Of a DNA stretch of 64,000 nt, positions 42,880 to 55,576 are shown piece by piece. This stretch comes from Lumbricus terrestris (taxonomy: Eukaryota; Annelida; Clitellata; Crassiclitellata; Lumbricidae). The stretch covers positions 13,123,016-13,187,015 of the forward strand of contig OX457036.1 in assembly GCA_949752735.1 (NCBI GenBank), written 5' to 3'. The position numbers and the translations under genes are program-made. A model generated the notes under the pieces. The model was given only the letters and a program-made list of their open reading frames with translations. It searched no databases and was not told where the DNA came from. The number at the start of each line of letters is the position of its first letter. Positions within the stretch are counted from its first letter, which is position 1.

Positions 42880-43440
42880 AATGAAGGTTTGTTTGGAGGG
42901 GGACAAACGAGCATCCAGCAGACGATCGCCGAAGCATGTGTAGCGCCGAGAAGAGACCTGGTATGGGGAGGGAATGTGCCACTCGCCAAAACAAATTTTT
43001 GCGATTTCCGCATTGCAATTTCAGCATTTTAACCTGTCATCTTAGCAAAATTACTCTACTGTTTCAGTGGAGGAATTGCTGCCAAAATTGGGCAGCCATA
43101 TGTTTTGCGCCTCTGATCAGTGTGCACTCGAGAGGCGTTAGGCCTATACATAAATTTTTAGAGCACAATGCAATACGATAAAATACAATGTAGGTCCTAC
43201 ATTGTAAGCCCACGTAATAATGATGTTGCTTTACTAAGTGTTCAAGGACCAAATTTGACTGTCTGAAATTTGAAAGATAACATTGGAGAGAAGCCATTTA
43301 GTTGTGCAAAATAGTATTTGTATTAGGCCTAACATTATTTTTTTCAATTATAATATGATTGTATTATTTATTAAAATAGTAAAAGCATAATTATAATCAT
43401 GTAATATGAAATTTTTATATAGTATATTATAGCTGTTATA
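42880..43440. mobile_element. diverged relative of the 32442-34781 element
   Basis: 'TTTACTAAGTGTTCAAGGA' and 'ACTGTCTGAAATTTGAAAGAT' at about 43220-43280 are inverted, diverged forms of text near 33090-33160. 'GGGAGGGAATGTGCCACTCGCC' near 42965 resembles 23528 and 46360. Ends are not defined. Confidence 0.45.
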
Positions 43441-43446
43441 GCAGTT

Positions 43447-43735
43447 CTGGCCTAGTTAGCTACACCGGTAAGCGCGAGCTGCATTCGTCTGTTGGTTGCA
43501 ACGGACTGCGGTTTAAGCCCCGGGCTGGGAGTTGACATTCAGAGATTTAGATATCTCGGGCTAGCACGTGTGGGACGCAGGGGCACAAGCTCCTGCGGAG
43601 CGACCTTGGGCAAGTTGCTTACCCATCATTGTCTGTGGGGAAGGCAACGGGAAACCACCTCACTCATCTCATCCCCAGGGGCGTAAAGCCAATGAACCTG
43701 CCTTCGGGCAGAGCACCATCATCATCATCATAGCA
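43447..43735 (+). mobile_element. second tRNA-derived SINE family with (CAT)n tail
   Basis: The tRNA-like head 'GGCCTAGTTAGCTACACCGG' is followed by a B-box-like 'GGTTTAAGCCC', then 'CTTGGGCAAGTTGCTTACCC', 'GGCAACGGGAAACCACCTCA' and a (CAT)n tail at 43720-43735. The shared CTTGGGCAAGTT suggests a distant link to the SINEs at 6722 and 17272. Frames over it are shadows. Confidence 0.75.
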
Positions 43736-45005
43736 GTTCATGTAATTCAAAAATGCAGGTAGTAGCCTAACTAAAAATTCAAAGTGTATAAAGTGTATAC
43801 ATTTTGCTAAAAACTATTAGGCCTACCATTTTGCCCAAATTTATATGGAGGGGAAGTATTTTCTGGAGGGATCTTCCTCCTAGTGATGCCTAGATTGAAC
43901 GCTGCCCTCCATGTCCGACCTTCCCCCCAACCGACGTGAATTTTGGCTGTCTTCTGATTCCCCCTATTTTTCACTGGGCGCAAGCTGCGCCCGCCATGTA
44001 TAGGGATAGAAGACCCTGATTATAGCTTCTCTTTTCTGGACTATCATATTATAGTTGGTCCCTAAAACATCTGTAGCCATTGGTCTGGGGTTCGTGAACC
44101 ACGACCATCCAAATCCGACATTTTCTTGTGGGCCTACATCATAGGCTACCTGGGTTGACATTTATATCATGAATGAGGCATCCATTTGAACTAACCAGTA
44201 AATGAGTAAAACAATAAAAAAACTTAATTTGAACGTTTATTAGGTTTTATCCGCTGCTCTCTGTGTTTATTAACTGTTGCGTTAATTACGACCGGTTATT
44301 TTACCAATAAAACGAATATGTATATTCAGCAAGTAAACGTGATTTTTTTTAGCCAATTCTCATTTAAGTCTGTAGGGCAATGTAGGTTACGCCTATATAT
44401 ACACAAATCTTCTACATAAACGCATCCAATAGCATAAAGAAGTATGCTTATACAAATCTCCTTCTCGAACAAATTGTATAGCTATTGACAATTGAGTAGA
44501 CAACAGAAATAAGTTATTCTTTGAGTGAAAAATCAATGTCTTATCCTGTAAAGACTAAGACAACACTTGCCTCAAACTTCACTCAAATCTCGAACAGGAG
44601 TAGGCTATACGTGAATCAATCAGTCAGCTGAACTCCATGCATATTTTAAGACTGAATACGATAACGATGCCACAACTGTAACTGTTATCCAGTTGGAACT
44701 TTCCTTTATAGGGTCTAGCGCTTTAGTTTAAGACACGACCGATTTGATGACGCATTATAATAGGAGAGTGCGCTAAAACGAAAGTATAGTCTACGAACTA
44801 GAGTTACCATTGCTCTTTCCTGCAAATGCCACATTTAAGTTTGACTTTATGATCTCACTAATTGCATAGACCTACTCAATTGTTTGTTGTATCAGCTGCG
44901 TTTCAGCTTGTGTAGGCTACATGCCCAGAGGATTATGAGCATTAGTAGTGTTGATGTAGCCTATAAGGTCTATACTCGACACGTTTGTATTGTCATGGGT
45001 AATTG
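43736..45005. other. no gene recognised
   Basis: AT-rich with short frames only. Near 43840-43960 there is G/C-run text like MITE interiors. Confidence 0.4.
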
Positions 45006-45650
45006 CAAAGGCAATTGAAAATAATGAATAGGCTACTCCCTTGGTATCTTCCTTGATGTAGCTAAAGCCTTTGATTCCGTAAATCATCATATTTTGATCA
45101 AAAAACTTTATTATCATGGAATTAGAGACAATGGTTTGTTAGCTATCTTGAAAATCGTTTTAAGCTGGTTTCTGTTAATAATTGTAATTCTGATCTACAA
45201 CTCATTTCTCACGGTGTCCCTCAAGGATCTAATCTTGATCCACTTTTATTTTTAATCTAAATTAATGATTTGCCCGATGTGTCGCCTTCTATGTACCAGT
45301 ATGTTGTGCAATTTGCTGATGATTCCAATTTATTTCGCTCTGACAAATCTATTGATACCCTATTAAAAACTGCTAGATCTAATTCTGAGCTTCACCGAGT
45401 GGCTGTTTTGTTTCGATCAAATAAACTTACTCTGAATAATTATTTGTACAAAACCAACTACATCCTCTTCAGATCCCATAAGAAGAAATATCCCAATGAA
45501 TTTCCTATTCTACTTATTTAAGGGACTCCTATCACCCAAGTAACATACACAAAATGTTTGGGCGCCATACATTGACCAGCATCTAAATTGGAAGGAACAC
45601 ATCAATAATATCTCTAGCAAAACTGCTAAGACTATTATAGCTATGAGCTT
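45006..45650 (+). pseudogene. LINE reverse-transcriptase relic (FADD core)
   Basis: In shifting frames it reads 'GIFLDVAKAFDSVNHHIL', 'ISHGVPQGSNLDPLLF', 'INDLPDVSPSM', 'FADDSNLF' and 'GAIH-DQHLNWKEHINNIS', the standard order of RT motifs (fingers, palm A, GVPQG, FADD, thumb) of a CR1/jockey-like LINE. Stops, an insertion of 'AGGCT'-type bases near 45029 and frameshifts make it inactive. Only the central ORF2 part remains. Confidence 0.88.
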
Positions 45651-45934
45651 GAATCTCCAACCCCGGCAATTCTCACGCTATGCAGGCCTACCTTAACTTT
45701 CAATTGTCCTGCGATACAAACAAAACATCCGAAAGCATCATCACTGCAAATCAGTTTGCAGGCCTACTAGAACAATAGTTGTGACGCTAAAAATATATAT
45801 CTAGTGTTTCTCCGGTTACTCGGATATAGATCGAGTTGGATAAACCAGGATGCAAGGGAAACGAAGCTCAGGATGTTTCCGAGTTTAATTGTCCAATTAT
45901 GATAGCAGATACGTTGACAGTCATGACACAGTAA

Positions 45935-46093
45935 CATGGGCGGAGTTTGGTTTCCGTTCTTGGAGGGGCTAAAGCCTTCATGGGGGGGGGCTAAGCACGG
46001 AAAAAGCTACATTTACACGGTGAACAAAAATGAATTTGGGTCTTCTTGGGGGAGCTTAGCCCCCCCCCTAGCCCCTGATAAACTCCACCCATG
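45935..46093. mobile_element. hAT-type MITE, CATGGGCGGAG family, perfect TSD (CACAGTAA)
   Basis: The left end CATGGGCGGAGTTT and the right end, the inverse of CATGGGTGGAGTTT, differ at one base. The duplication CACAGTAA is exact at 45927-45934 and 46094-46101. It is 159 bp with a 'ggggggg' and 'ccccccc' stem. Confidence 0.93.
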
Positions 46094-46101
46094 CACAGTA
46101 A

Positions 46102-48769
46102 CAAACTAACTGACAACTACACCGACAGACACATGACGAACCGACTGAATCAACCCATATTAATGACCCCGACGTGATTGAGCCCAACCTCCTGACTGAC
46201 TTGACTGAGCTCAACCTCCTGACTGACTTGACTGAGCTCAACCTCTGGTTCCGGTTGTTACATGTTTAACGACACCGCCATATCAAAGATGATTAGTGTC
46301 GCACTCCTCCTTTATCTGGCACTGGCAGAGAACAACCAGTGGCAGAGGGAAAGTTTTGGAGAGGGGATGTGCCCCTCCCTATCTCGAAATTTTTCGATTT
46401 TCCACTCCGCAATGGCAGCATTTTAGGCTGTCATTTTTGCGAAATTGCTCGTCATTTCAGTGTTGATAGTTATGGCTTAAGACTTAAAATAACGTCCCCT
46501 TCCATTGTTTAAAAATTTTCAGATTGATTAGGCCGTCATCTAAAATAATTTCTCATAAATACATGGTTTAAGACTTCAATAAATGTCCCTCCCATTGTGT
46601 CATTTATTAGTAGCATTTTAAGCTGCCCTCTTAACAATATTATGGATAAACAGTGGCTAAAACTGCAGAAATTTATGATGATATTTATTAAATATTTCTG
46701 AAATATTGGGGAGGGATATAAGCACCTCCGTCCCCACCACAAACTTTGGAGGGGACCGTCCCGGCTGCCCCCAATCCCTAAGTCAGCGCCCAGGGTATAG
46801 ACATGCGTTACCACAGTAACAAAACAGTAAAGAACAAAGCAGCAGTCGGTGGCAAAGGTTGGGAGGGACCGTCCTAGGTTTCTCGTCGAAAGTTTGGGGA
46901 CCATTCGTCGAAAGTTGGGAGGACTGTTCCAAGCCTCTAAAAAGTTGGGGGGACGCGTCCCGTGGGTCCCATAGGGTGGTTGCGCCTGTACTTAGCACAC
47001 GGGTACCTAAGCTTAAGTTGTTTCAGTAAGCTTACTGAAAATTTGCAGCCTATGTAGAACAATATGCCAAGAACTTTCACGCTAGCAGCAAACAAAAGAT
47101 TGTAAGTCACATACCTGCAGTTAATCTTCTGTGCAAGTCAAATGTTCAATTTGAGTCTTGGATGACATTTTCTAACTCCTTGCAGTTTTTATATGGTTGT
47201 GCGCTCAGAATTTTTCCATCACCGAATTTTTCCTTCACCGTATCATCCTAGAAGTAGGCCTATCCATTTTCCAATTGAGCAGCAACTTTCGAGTTCTCTT
47301 GGCTTTAGGCCTACATGTACTTCCGTTGGATTTTGACCTGGCAGTGAAACTGATCCGAGCATCAGAGACTCGTTCGAATACGATTAGGCCTACACTAAGA
47401 GCCAATGAAAAGTCGTTCTACCTTCCACACCATTCGCTTGGCTCTCAGAAATACGATATGCACGCTCATGCCTAGAATAAGCCTTACTCAGAAATTTAGA
47501 CCGAACATTCTTCCTTAAACTTTTCAAATGCGGCACACTTGAACTGGTAAGTGAAATTTCAGGTATTTGGAATAAATATTGTTTAACGACTCTGTCATAA
47601 TTATCAAAGATGTTCAGTGTCGCCCTCCTCATTTTTCCAGGCTTGGGACTGGCACTGCCAGAGTACGAGCAGTTGATGAGCTAGCCTATCTAGCACGGGC
47701 TGTATACGTCGCGGGGATCTTAAGTTGGTGGTGATGGTAATTGCAGTTTAACGTCACTGTGTGGCAACAAAGACCATTAGCGATGCCCTCCTCCTCCTCC
47801 TCATTTATCCAGACTTGGGACTGGCAATGGCAGAGTGCAACCAGTGGCGGAGTTCTTATAAGTGGGTGGTAAGCAACAAAATCAGGACAACATAACTGAT
47901 TGGTGCGGAGCGCCAATACAAGACCTGGCACATGGGGCCTTGGAAACACAAAAATGGCGATGAATAACTAGGACGGCAACGGGCACCTACGGTCACTGGT
48001 CCCTTGGTTCTTGATGATGATGATGATGACTGTGATTCTATTTATTCTCATTACTTTTTCACAATTCTCCTACCTTGCGTAAAACTATAGATATTTCTTT
48101 GCCTAGTCTACTTTTTGCTTGTTTCTTAGTTCTTACATTGCATTTAGCAGCATTTTAGCTAACATCGCCAAAAATATTTTGAGTTTATAGTTTCATAATT
48201 ATGAATGATGTCTTAGAAAGAAGAAGAATTGCTTTTGTTGTTTCATATTTTATGCTAACGATTTAGACCTACCGTATAGGAATCATAAACAAATGCATTG
48301 ATGCATAATACAGTTACGGATATCTCCAACTCCAGTCTGCATCTCACCAAATCGTCATCCAACGCCACACAGGAGCAATTGAAGCGATGCTGGTATATCC
48401 TACTATTTAAGCAATGATTCCCAGTGTTTAAAGACTTCCTGTGGCTGCCAAAGCGGTTGACGTCGCCCTCCTTCTTTATCCAGGTTGAGACTGGCACGAC
48501 CAGAGGACAGGCAGTGACGCTGTTTGATGCGATGGATGGATGAGGAGCGGAATGTTGGTGCAAATAGCTGGATGATGCGGCTACCATGCTATATACATGT
48601 ATATATGTATTGTATATTATATAACTATATTATAGTGGATATTATCATTACTCATTTATAGAGCATCGTTATCCAATGAGCAAGCATCAATCGATGGAGC
48701 TGAGCAGCTGTACCTGTGAGTAAAGGACGATATACTTGCTCCTCAAGGACTCTGATCGATGACCGTTCA
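46102..48769. repeat. repeat-rich spacer with four copies of a ~100-bp dispersed unit
   Basis: The unit contains 'TTTAACGAC', 'TGTCGC(C/A)CTCCTC', 'TTTATCCAGG(C/T)TTGGGACTGGCA' and 'CAGAG' and occurs at about 46265-46335, 47581-47680, 47740-47850 and 48430-48515. At 46340-46480 there is G-run text like 23528. A (GAT)n tract lies at 48014-48032. No gene was recognised. Confidence 0.65.
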
Positions 48770-48906
48770 CAGTGGCGGCGCCAGGATTTAAGTTTTGGGG
48801 GGCTAAAGGGGGTAAATCGCCCAAATATTTAATTTTTACATGGGGAAAAAATGGATGGCCTTTTTTAGGGGGGGGCTTAGCCCCCAGCCCCCTAGCGCCG
48901 CCACTG
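48770..48906. mobile_element. hAT-type MITE, CAGTGGCGGCGCC family, perfect TSD (ACCGTTCA)
   Basis: Ends CAGTGGCGGCGCCAGG and CTAGCGCCGCCACTG. The 8-bp duplication ACCGTTCA is exact at 48762-48769 and 48907-48914. At 137 bp it is the shortest clean copy in the window and a useful family reference. Confidence 0.95.
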
Positions 48907-49155
48907 ACCGTTCAATACTTTCAGGGATGGTTCTATCGAGCGAGCAGCTCTGCTCAACGTCAGTCTACTAAAAGCAACCGGAAAAGCAACGCGACACGTC
49001 ATTAAAGTTTGTTTACAGTGCATGTTGCATATTTATTTTATCTTCTATCATATTCCTTCTACCGAACTGTATTCGTAATCGTAATTGTAATAGTAGGTCT
49101 AATCATGACTCGTGGCTTCACAAGCTTAGTCAAAACATATTCAATAGGCGGGATG

Positions 49156-50033
49156 CAGTGCTTAAAGTGTAAAAAAAGAAGTGCCAGGACGCTGAATTGT
49201 ATAATTGGTCGTCAGTGGCGGCGCCGAAGGCGCGAGGCTGCGAGTGCCGAAGGCATGAAGCCCATGCCGACTAGGGGGTCTGGGGGAGCGTCGTAAGCTC
49301 CCCCAGCGGGGTCTGGGGCGGAGCCCCAGCGACCGGCGCATTTTTAGCTGTGTCGACCTCAAATGGAGCCATTTTAGACTCTTGTTTGCCAGCTATTTGT
49401 GAACAATAAAGTCGCGAAAACTTCAAGAATAAGTCGTTTTTCAGTGTTGCAAGCTACCAGGATAAAAAAAAAGTTTTATTGTAAAAGATAAAGGTTTTGT
49501 CTTTACCGTAATCACAACAGTTAAAAGTTTAGGTAATTAAGAAGCTAAGACAGCGTGGTCTGGGGCGGAGCCCCAGCGACCGGCGCATTTTTAGCTGTGT
49601 CGACCTCAAATGGAGCCATTTTAGACTCTTGTTTGCCAGCTATTTGTGAACAATAAAGTCGCGAAAACTTCAAGAATAAGTCGTTTTTAAGTGTTGCAAG
49701 CTACCAGGATAAAAAAAAAGTTTTATTGTAAAAGATAAACGTTTTGTCTTTACCGTAATCACAACAGTTAAAAGTTTAGGTAATTAAGAAGCTAAGACAG
49801 CGGGGTCTGGGGCGGAGCCCCAGCGACCGGCGCATTTTTAGCTGTGTCGACCTCAAATGGAGCCATTTTAGGCTCTTGTTTGCCAGCTATTTGTGAACTG
49901 CATGGACGCCGTCCTGGCAGTCATGGACGACCGTCCTGGCAGTGCTGGCCAAATAAGTCATAGGACGGCGTCCTGCCTCGAAAATAAGTGCCAGGACGCC
50001 GTCCATGACCGTCCTGGCACACTTTAAGCCCTG
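49156..50033 (-). mobile_element. long variant of the CAGGGCTTAAAG hAT family with captured tandem repeats, perfect TSD (GCGGGATG)
   Basis: It starts CAGTGCTTAAAGTGTAAAAA and ends GGCACACTTTAAGCCCTG, the termini of the 178-bp family in reverse orientation. The duplication GCGGGATG is exact at 49148-49155 and 50034-50041. About 700 bp of unrelated sequence, mostly a 247-bp tandem repeat, sits between the family-type arms. Confidence 0.92.
49311..49898. repeat. 247-bp tandem repeat, 2.4 copies
   Basis: Units starting GTCTGGGGCGGAGCCCCAGC begin at 49311, 49558 and 49805, exactly 247 bp apart, nearly identical; the third stops after about 94 bp. Each begins with a GGGGCGGAGCCCC stem. Confidence 0.95.
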
Positions 50034-50041
50034 GCGGGATG

Positions 50042-51284
50042 GTGAAATCGGTTGGAAGTCAACATCCAAAATGGATGAGGTTGGCAGACAGTCAGGTGGC
50101 TTAGTTCGATGGTGTTTGGAATGGAAGCGATGTGCAATGTTGTGCATGGTAGGTGGAATCGGTATAGGTTTAGGCGCGAAAGAGCATCAATTGTTTATTC
50201 CTCAGTAAGAGTCAGTATACCTATGGAGAGATATCATGCAAGAAATGAGGTTTTGTGTTGAGTTCCATTAGTTAATCTTGTAATTTTCTAAATGGGTGTG
50301 AGCAATCATTTGTACAGTTTTGTATTGTTATGGGGATGTTGGTAAAATAAATAGATTTTAAAGTGGAAGTACCTGTAGCCTATGCTAAAGCAGGAAGCAC
50401 CAAATTAAAATTTTCGTGTTTGTAATTCCTCGCATGAACTCTCAGTAGCCAATAAGTGACGAACGGCTTGAGTACATTTCCACAATCGATTTTACTGTGA
50501 CAACAATAAATAATCATTGGTGGTTGGTCCACATGTCACCTTAGAGCAGATAAACAGCCACAGGTTGTCTGAAATTCTCACTGCGTCAGGGCTCGACTAC
50601 GCCATTCTTGCTTACTATATTTAGACTTGAGAAGTTGAGAGTTCTGGCAGCTGAGGATAAAGTCCAACCGTTGTCAGCTCAAGCCTCAAATATCCGATGG
50701 CATGCAACTCTACAGAGGTCATAGACTCACTGACCTTTCCGTTGGATTGTTTGTAAACACTTTCGTTTTAACCTTGGCCTTCGCTGATATAATAATATTA
50801 ATAATTTATTATATGTGCCGTAAATCTTTGAAATCTCTCAGCGACCATTGCAACACAAAGCGGCTTTCGGGAGACCAGCATTAAACCGGCGCTAGGCCTA
50901 TAGGCTATTAGTTGAGTCCGCAACTGCCAGGGTGCTTTGTCTGTTTAGATGCCAGGTCAGAATCCGGGGTATAACTAACAATATATGGGCGGACATGCTT
51001 TGTAGGCTGCTATTAGCGCCGTGTAATTACAAAGCTGTCTGTTCAGTTAGTAGTTAAGTTTAATTAAGATCACTGCATAACTTGTAAATGTAAAGCGCAG
51101 TGCGTCTTGCAGGCGTTTAATTAAAGAAAAGATATTATTATTTATTATTATTATGAGCAAAGTGGCGGAGGTCTTTTGGATGGTCACCCCAAAAAGTCAG
51201 TGCACCAGAGACTATAGGGACCGATTGCAGATTTTCAGAGAGGCGATTGAAGGCTGACAATGAAACAGACATGATGAGTGAATA
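50042..51284. other. no supported gene
   Basis: An ATG frame at 50702-50884 (60 codons) has one hydrophobic stretch ('FVNTFVLTLAFADIIILIIYY') but no supporting context. A (TTA)n run lies near 51135-51152. Confidence 0.4.
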
Positions 51285-51533
51285 TAGTGGCGTAGACAGG
51301 GGGTTTAGGGAGTTAGCCCCTCCTTCGCTTCGGAAAAAGTTTTTAAAACGGTTATTCATCCACTTAAATAAGAAAAACAAAAACATTATTTGTATTAACA
51401 ATTGTTTTTCTTATACCTTTTTCCCTTTGTTACTTAATTCCCTTTTTATTTACTGTAATACTGTTGGGTTGGTGCCAGGAAGGGCATCCGGCCAGACCAT
51501 AACCCCCATCATAAATTCCTGGCTACGCCACTG
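51285..51533. mobile_element. hAT-type MITE, CAGTGGCGTAG family
   Basis: The left end (T)AGTGGCGTAG and right end CTACGCCACTG are flanked by GTGAATA on both sides (51278-51284 and 51534-51540), a 7-bp match consistent with an 8-bp duplication with one change. Confidence 0.82.
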
Positions 51534-51916
51534 GTGAATAGACCTGCAGTGCGGTTGTATTATTACAATCATGCAAGGACTTTCTATTGCAGGACTGGTT
51601 ACTCGTGAACATTTCGTGGTTATCCATTTCACTCTCAACGATAGATGTCGCACCACTTAAAATTCCGTTTCTGATGCTAAGGATCATGTTTTGAATCTGC
51701 AAAGGTTTTTTTAATTTTGCAAACTAATTATTTGTCAATCTGCATTCATACATGTAATCAATTCGATGATTTTATTTTGTAGGCCTAAACAAGATGTGAA
51801 ATATTCCGGAACTCCGATTATTATCGTCCAGAAACGTGTACAAGGCGCTCCTATACAAGTGTATATCCTGTGCATAAACGGTCCTTGGGTGAATGGTTGG
51901 CGAATAATTAATTCTG

Positions 51917-52858
<942 letters not shown>

Positions 52859-53057
52859 CGGCAATGATGGTGCTAGCAATATTAATAATAATCATAATCA
52901 TAATTGTAATAACAATGATTGTAATAAAAGTCTCCCACTCTTATGTAGCTTGCAGGATAGCGCTCTTACCGATAAATAACAGCACGCTATCACAGCAGCA
53001 AATTAATTGCGGATTTAATTTAAAAAAATCATATCAGGGCCCATGTTAGCCCTCTGA

Positions 53058-53640
53058 AAAAGCTTCAGTAAATGTCGACAGCATATTAATCATTTTACAT
53101 TTGGCCTCAAGCCCAGAAGACAAAATAATGGCTTGTTTTCTGGTTGAGCCTTGTCTGTAGTCTGATACAAGATCAGCGGCGAGACTTTGAATTAAGTCCT
53201 TTCTGCTTTTTAATTAATAATATCCGTGGCATTCGTCAGTTTTTCAGAGGCAAATGAAGTCTGACATATTCTCCATTAGTTCGTTAAAGAAGTCTTCATA
53301 GCGTAGTCGAGAGGATATTAACTGCGCAAGAATTGGAACGCTCTCATCTTTATGAAGAGAAGACAATAATTAATTAACGCCAAGGCCATAAAAAATTATT
53401 GTCTTGGAGAGATGAGCTGCACGACTATCCTGTTGTATGTGCACCAATTGCTTTGGAATGGACTGCAGTCGGTACGTATTTCATAAACAAGTGCAGAAAT
53501 TAATTTTGATGAGGATTTTAATTGAAAAAACCAACTGAAATATCATTGTAAAATTAATTTGCATCACAGCTATATTGTTGCTCATTTAGATGTCTTTGTT
53601 GTGCCTACTCTGGCAATAATTAATTATTATTACTGTTATT
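53058..53640. promoter_or_regulatory. candidate regulatory or conserved non-coding stretch
   Basis: A complex, non-repetitive, non-coding stretch of ~580 bp between simple-sequence arrays. It has many TAATTA homeodomain-type cores (about 53212, 53368, 53372, 53620), AATTAATTT near 53500 and 53553, and an exact octamer ATTTGCAT at 53557-53564. The interpretation as an enhancer is an inference from composition and motif density only. Confidence 0.3.
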
Positions 53641-53681
53641 ATTATTGTTGTTGTTATTAGTACTGTTATTATTATTAGTAC

Positions 53682-53763
<82 letters not shown>

Positions 53764-53766
53764 ATA
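53626..53766. repeat. (ATT)n microsatellite
   Basis: Pure ATT over about 75 bp plus imperfect flanks. It lies immediately 3' of the RLE-type LINE relic and probably derives from its (AAT)n tail. Confidence 0.93.
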
Positions 53767-53769
53767 ATA

Positions 53770-54297
53770 GTATACAGTTACGATTTAGTTATTACATATA
53801 AATTTTAGTTTGTTTAGGGTGGCCGGTCCATGGCCCCGGGAAATCCAGACAAGGTGCCCTGGAAGGCAACGGCGTTGTAGCGCTGGATAGTGATTGAAAT
53901 GCTTTGGAAAAGAAAACCCGTTTCTCGTATATCTCCAGATAATTTCGACAGCCGGCGTCCAATCTCGGACACAAAGGCGAGGCCCTCGTTGTTGATTGGC
54001 CCCATTGTTTCCACGGCTAAGGGGACGAAGACGTATGTTTTCTGAAGGTCTAAGTACTTTGAAATTTTCCTTGTGGCGGCTTTCTCTGCTGCTCTCCCAG
54101 CTTCGGTCGCGTTCTCGTGGACGTACGAGGCGGCCACCGTGTCCACCACGGTCGCGTCCCAAATCAACGCCCTCCCGTTGCTCCAAGGGATGAGAGTCTG
54201 GCCGTCCGGTCTTTTCCCGTCCAACCTCGTGAGGCCCGACGGCTCCTTGATTGCCGGAGTACCAGCTCTATTTAAACCTCGGTAGACAAGGTCGTTT
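53770..54297 (-). pseudogene. LINE 3' end with restriction-like endonuclease-type domain
   Basis: The minus-strand frame from about 54297 to the stop at 53814 is intact for ~160 codons: 'AGTPAIKEPSGLTRLDGKRP' followed by 'DGQTLIPW', 'ALIWDATVVDTVAASYV', 'YVFVPLAVETMGPINNEG' and 'ITIQRYNAVAFQGT'. RPDG...WDATVVD has the PD-(D/E)-x-K-like layout of the C-terminal nuclease of RLE-type non-LTR retrotransposons; related fragments are familiar from invertebrate genomes. The 5' end is cut off and joined to (AAT)n, and (AAT)n also follows its 3' end. The clade is not resolved. Confidence 0.7.
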
Positions 54298-54321
54298 ATT
54301 ATTATTATTATTATCATTATT

Positions 54322-54352
<31 letters not shown>

Positions 54353-54376
54353 TCATTATTATTATTATTGTTATTA

Positions 54377-54462
<86 letters not shown>

Positions 54463-54470
54463 GCATTTAC
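54298..54470. repeat. (ATT)n microsatellite
   Basis: (ATT)n with a few TTT and ATC variants, joined directly to the truncated 5' end of the LINE relic. Confidence 0.93.
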
Positions 54471-54664
54471 ACGAACGATAAAATCCAGAGGGTGTACAAA
54501 ACTACTCGGTTACACGTTGGATTAAATGTTATATTACGTCGACTGAACCTTTCAGTCGCTAGATGGCGTTGGCAAAATGAGAAGCTGCAGTCGTCTGAGT
54601 TCAATTCGACTTCTGCGATAACTTGTGATCATCCGTTTATATCTAATCTCCTTGCTTTGGGGAG

Positions 54665-54822
54665 CAGGGCTTTTTTAACGTGCAGCTGTAGAAGCACTTC
54701 TGTACGGTAAAATCTAGCAAAAAGGTCATTGTCCTCCGATTGGAAGTAATTTATCATGGATGGATGATGGGAAAGGAAAGAAGGAGTTGTGCAGTTCTAA
54801 AAATTCCTTAAAAACAACCCTG
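54665..54822. mobile_element. MITE of the CAGGGC-TTTTTTAA family
   Basis: It starts CAGGGCTTTTTTAACGTGC and ends TTCCTTAAAAACAACCCTG, inverted relative to 36105-36302. The flanks TTGGGGAG and TGGGTGAG match at 6 of 8 positions. Confidence 0.8.
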
Positions 54823-55363
54823 TGGGTGAGAGGGGAATTCGGGCTTCTGTCGGGGTGGGGGAGGGGGAACTGTTGCACGTTTAGTTTTTCTAGGAGGGTG
54901 AAATGGTGCGTGTTAGCATTTATTCAGCACCTCACGATTTTCCGAAGGGGAATTCCTTCCTGCAAGTTCCTGGGGGCGGGAACCGCCCCGCAGAGACGTC
55001 TAGAGTAAACACTGTCCGTTGTTCATACTAAGACTCCTAATACTGGACGTTGCTTTTACCCCTCCCCTCCACTCCTCCACATCTCAGCGGACCTGGCCAC
55101 GAGACAATGGCCTTTCAAGCGATATCATGAAACACAGCGAAACAAAAAAGCCATTGCGAAGAAACCGTAATTCAATATTATACGTGTACTTAGAGAAGCT
55201 GGAGGAATTTGTGGAGGGATGGCGGGGTGTACAATGTGCAAACTGGAAAGGATGACTCACAAATATATTTAAGAATTATATTGAAAAGCAACCGACAGAA
55301 AACATCTGACTCAAAGCGATGGATTGCGATGACTGTCTCGACTCAATAGCAGAGAAGAAGACA
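54823..55363. other. no feature recognised
   Basis: Short frames only. G-rich near 54855-54870. Confidence 0.35.
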
Positions 55364-55571
55364 TGTCATTCATTCATTCATTCATTCATTCATTCATTCA
55401 TTCGTTCGTTCATTCATTTCATTCATTCATTCATTCACACATTCACATTCAATAATTCATTCGTGCCGTCATTTACTCATTCATTCATTCGTTCATTCAC
55501 TCGATCATACATTCATTCATTCATTCATTCAATAATTTATTTATTCATTCATTCATTCAAACAATACATTC
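55364..55571. repeat. (CATT)n microsatellite
   Basis: CATT units with GTTC and ACAC variants. It abuts the 3' end of the minus-strand LINE relic and probably grew from its (ATGA)n tail. Confidence 0.95.
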
Positions 55572-55576
55572 ATTCA

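Noticed and set aside
50702..50884. 60-codon ATG frame with one membrane-like stretch
   Set aside because: No conserved motif, splice or promoter context; length and composition allow chance.
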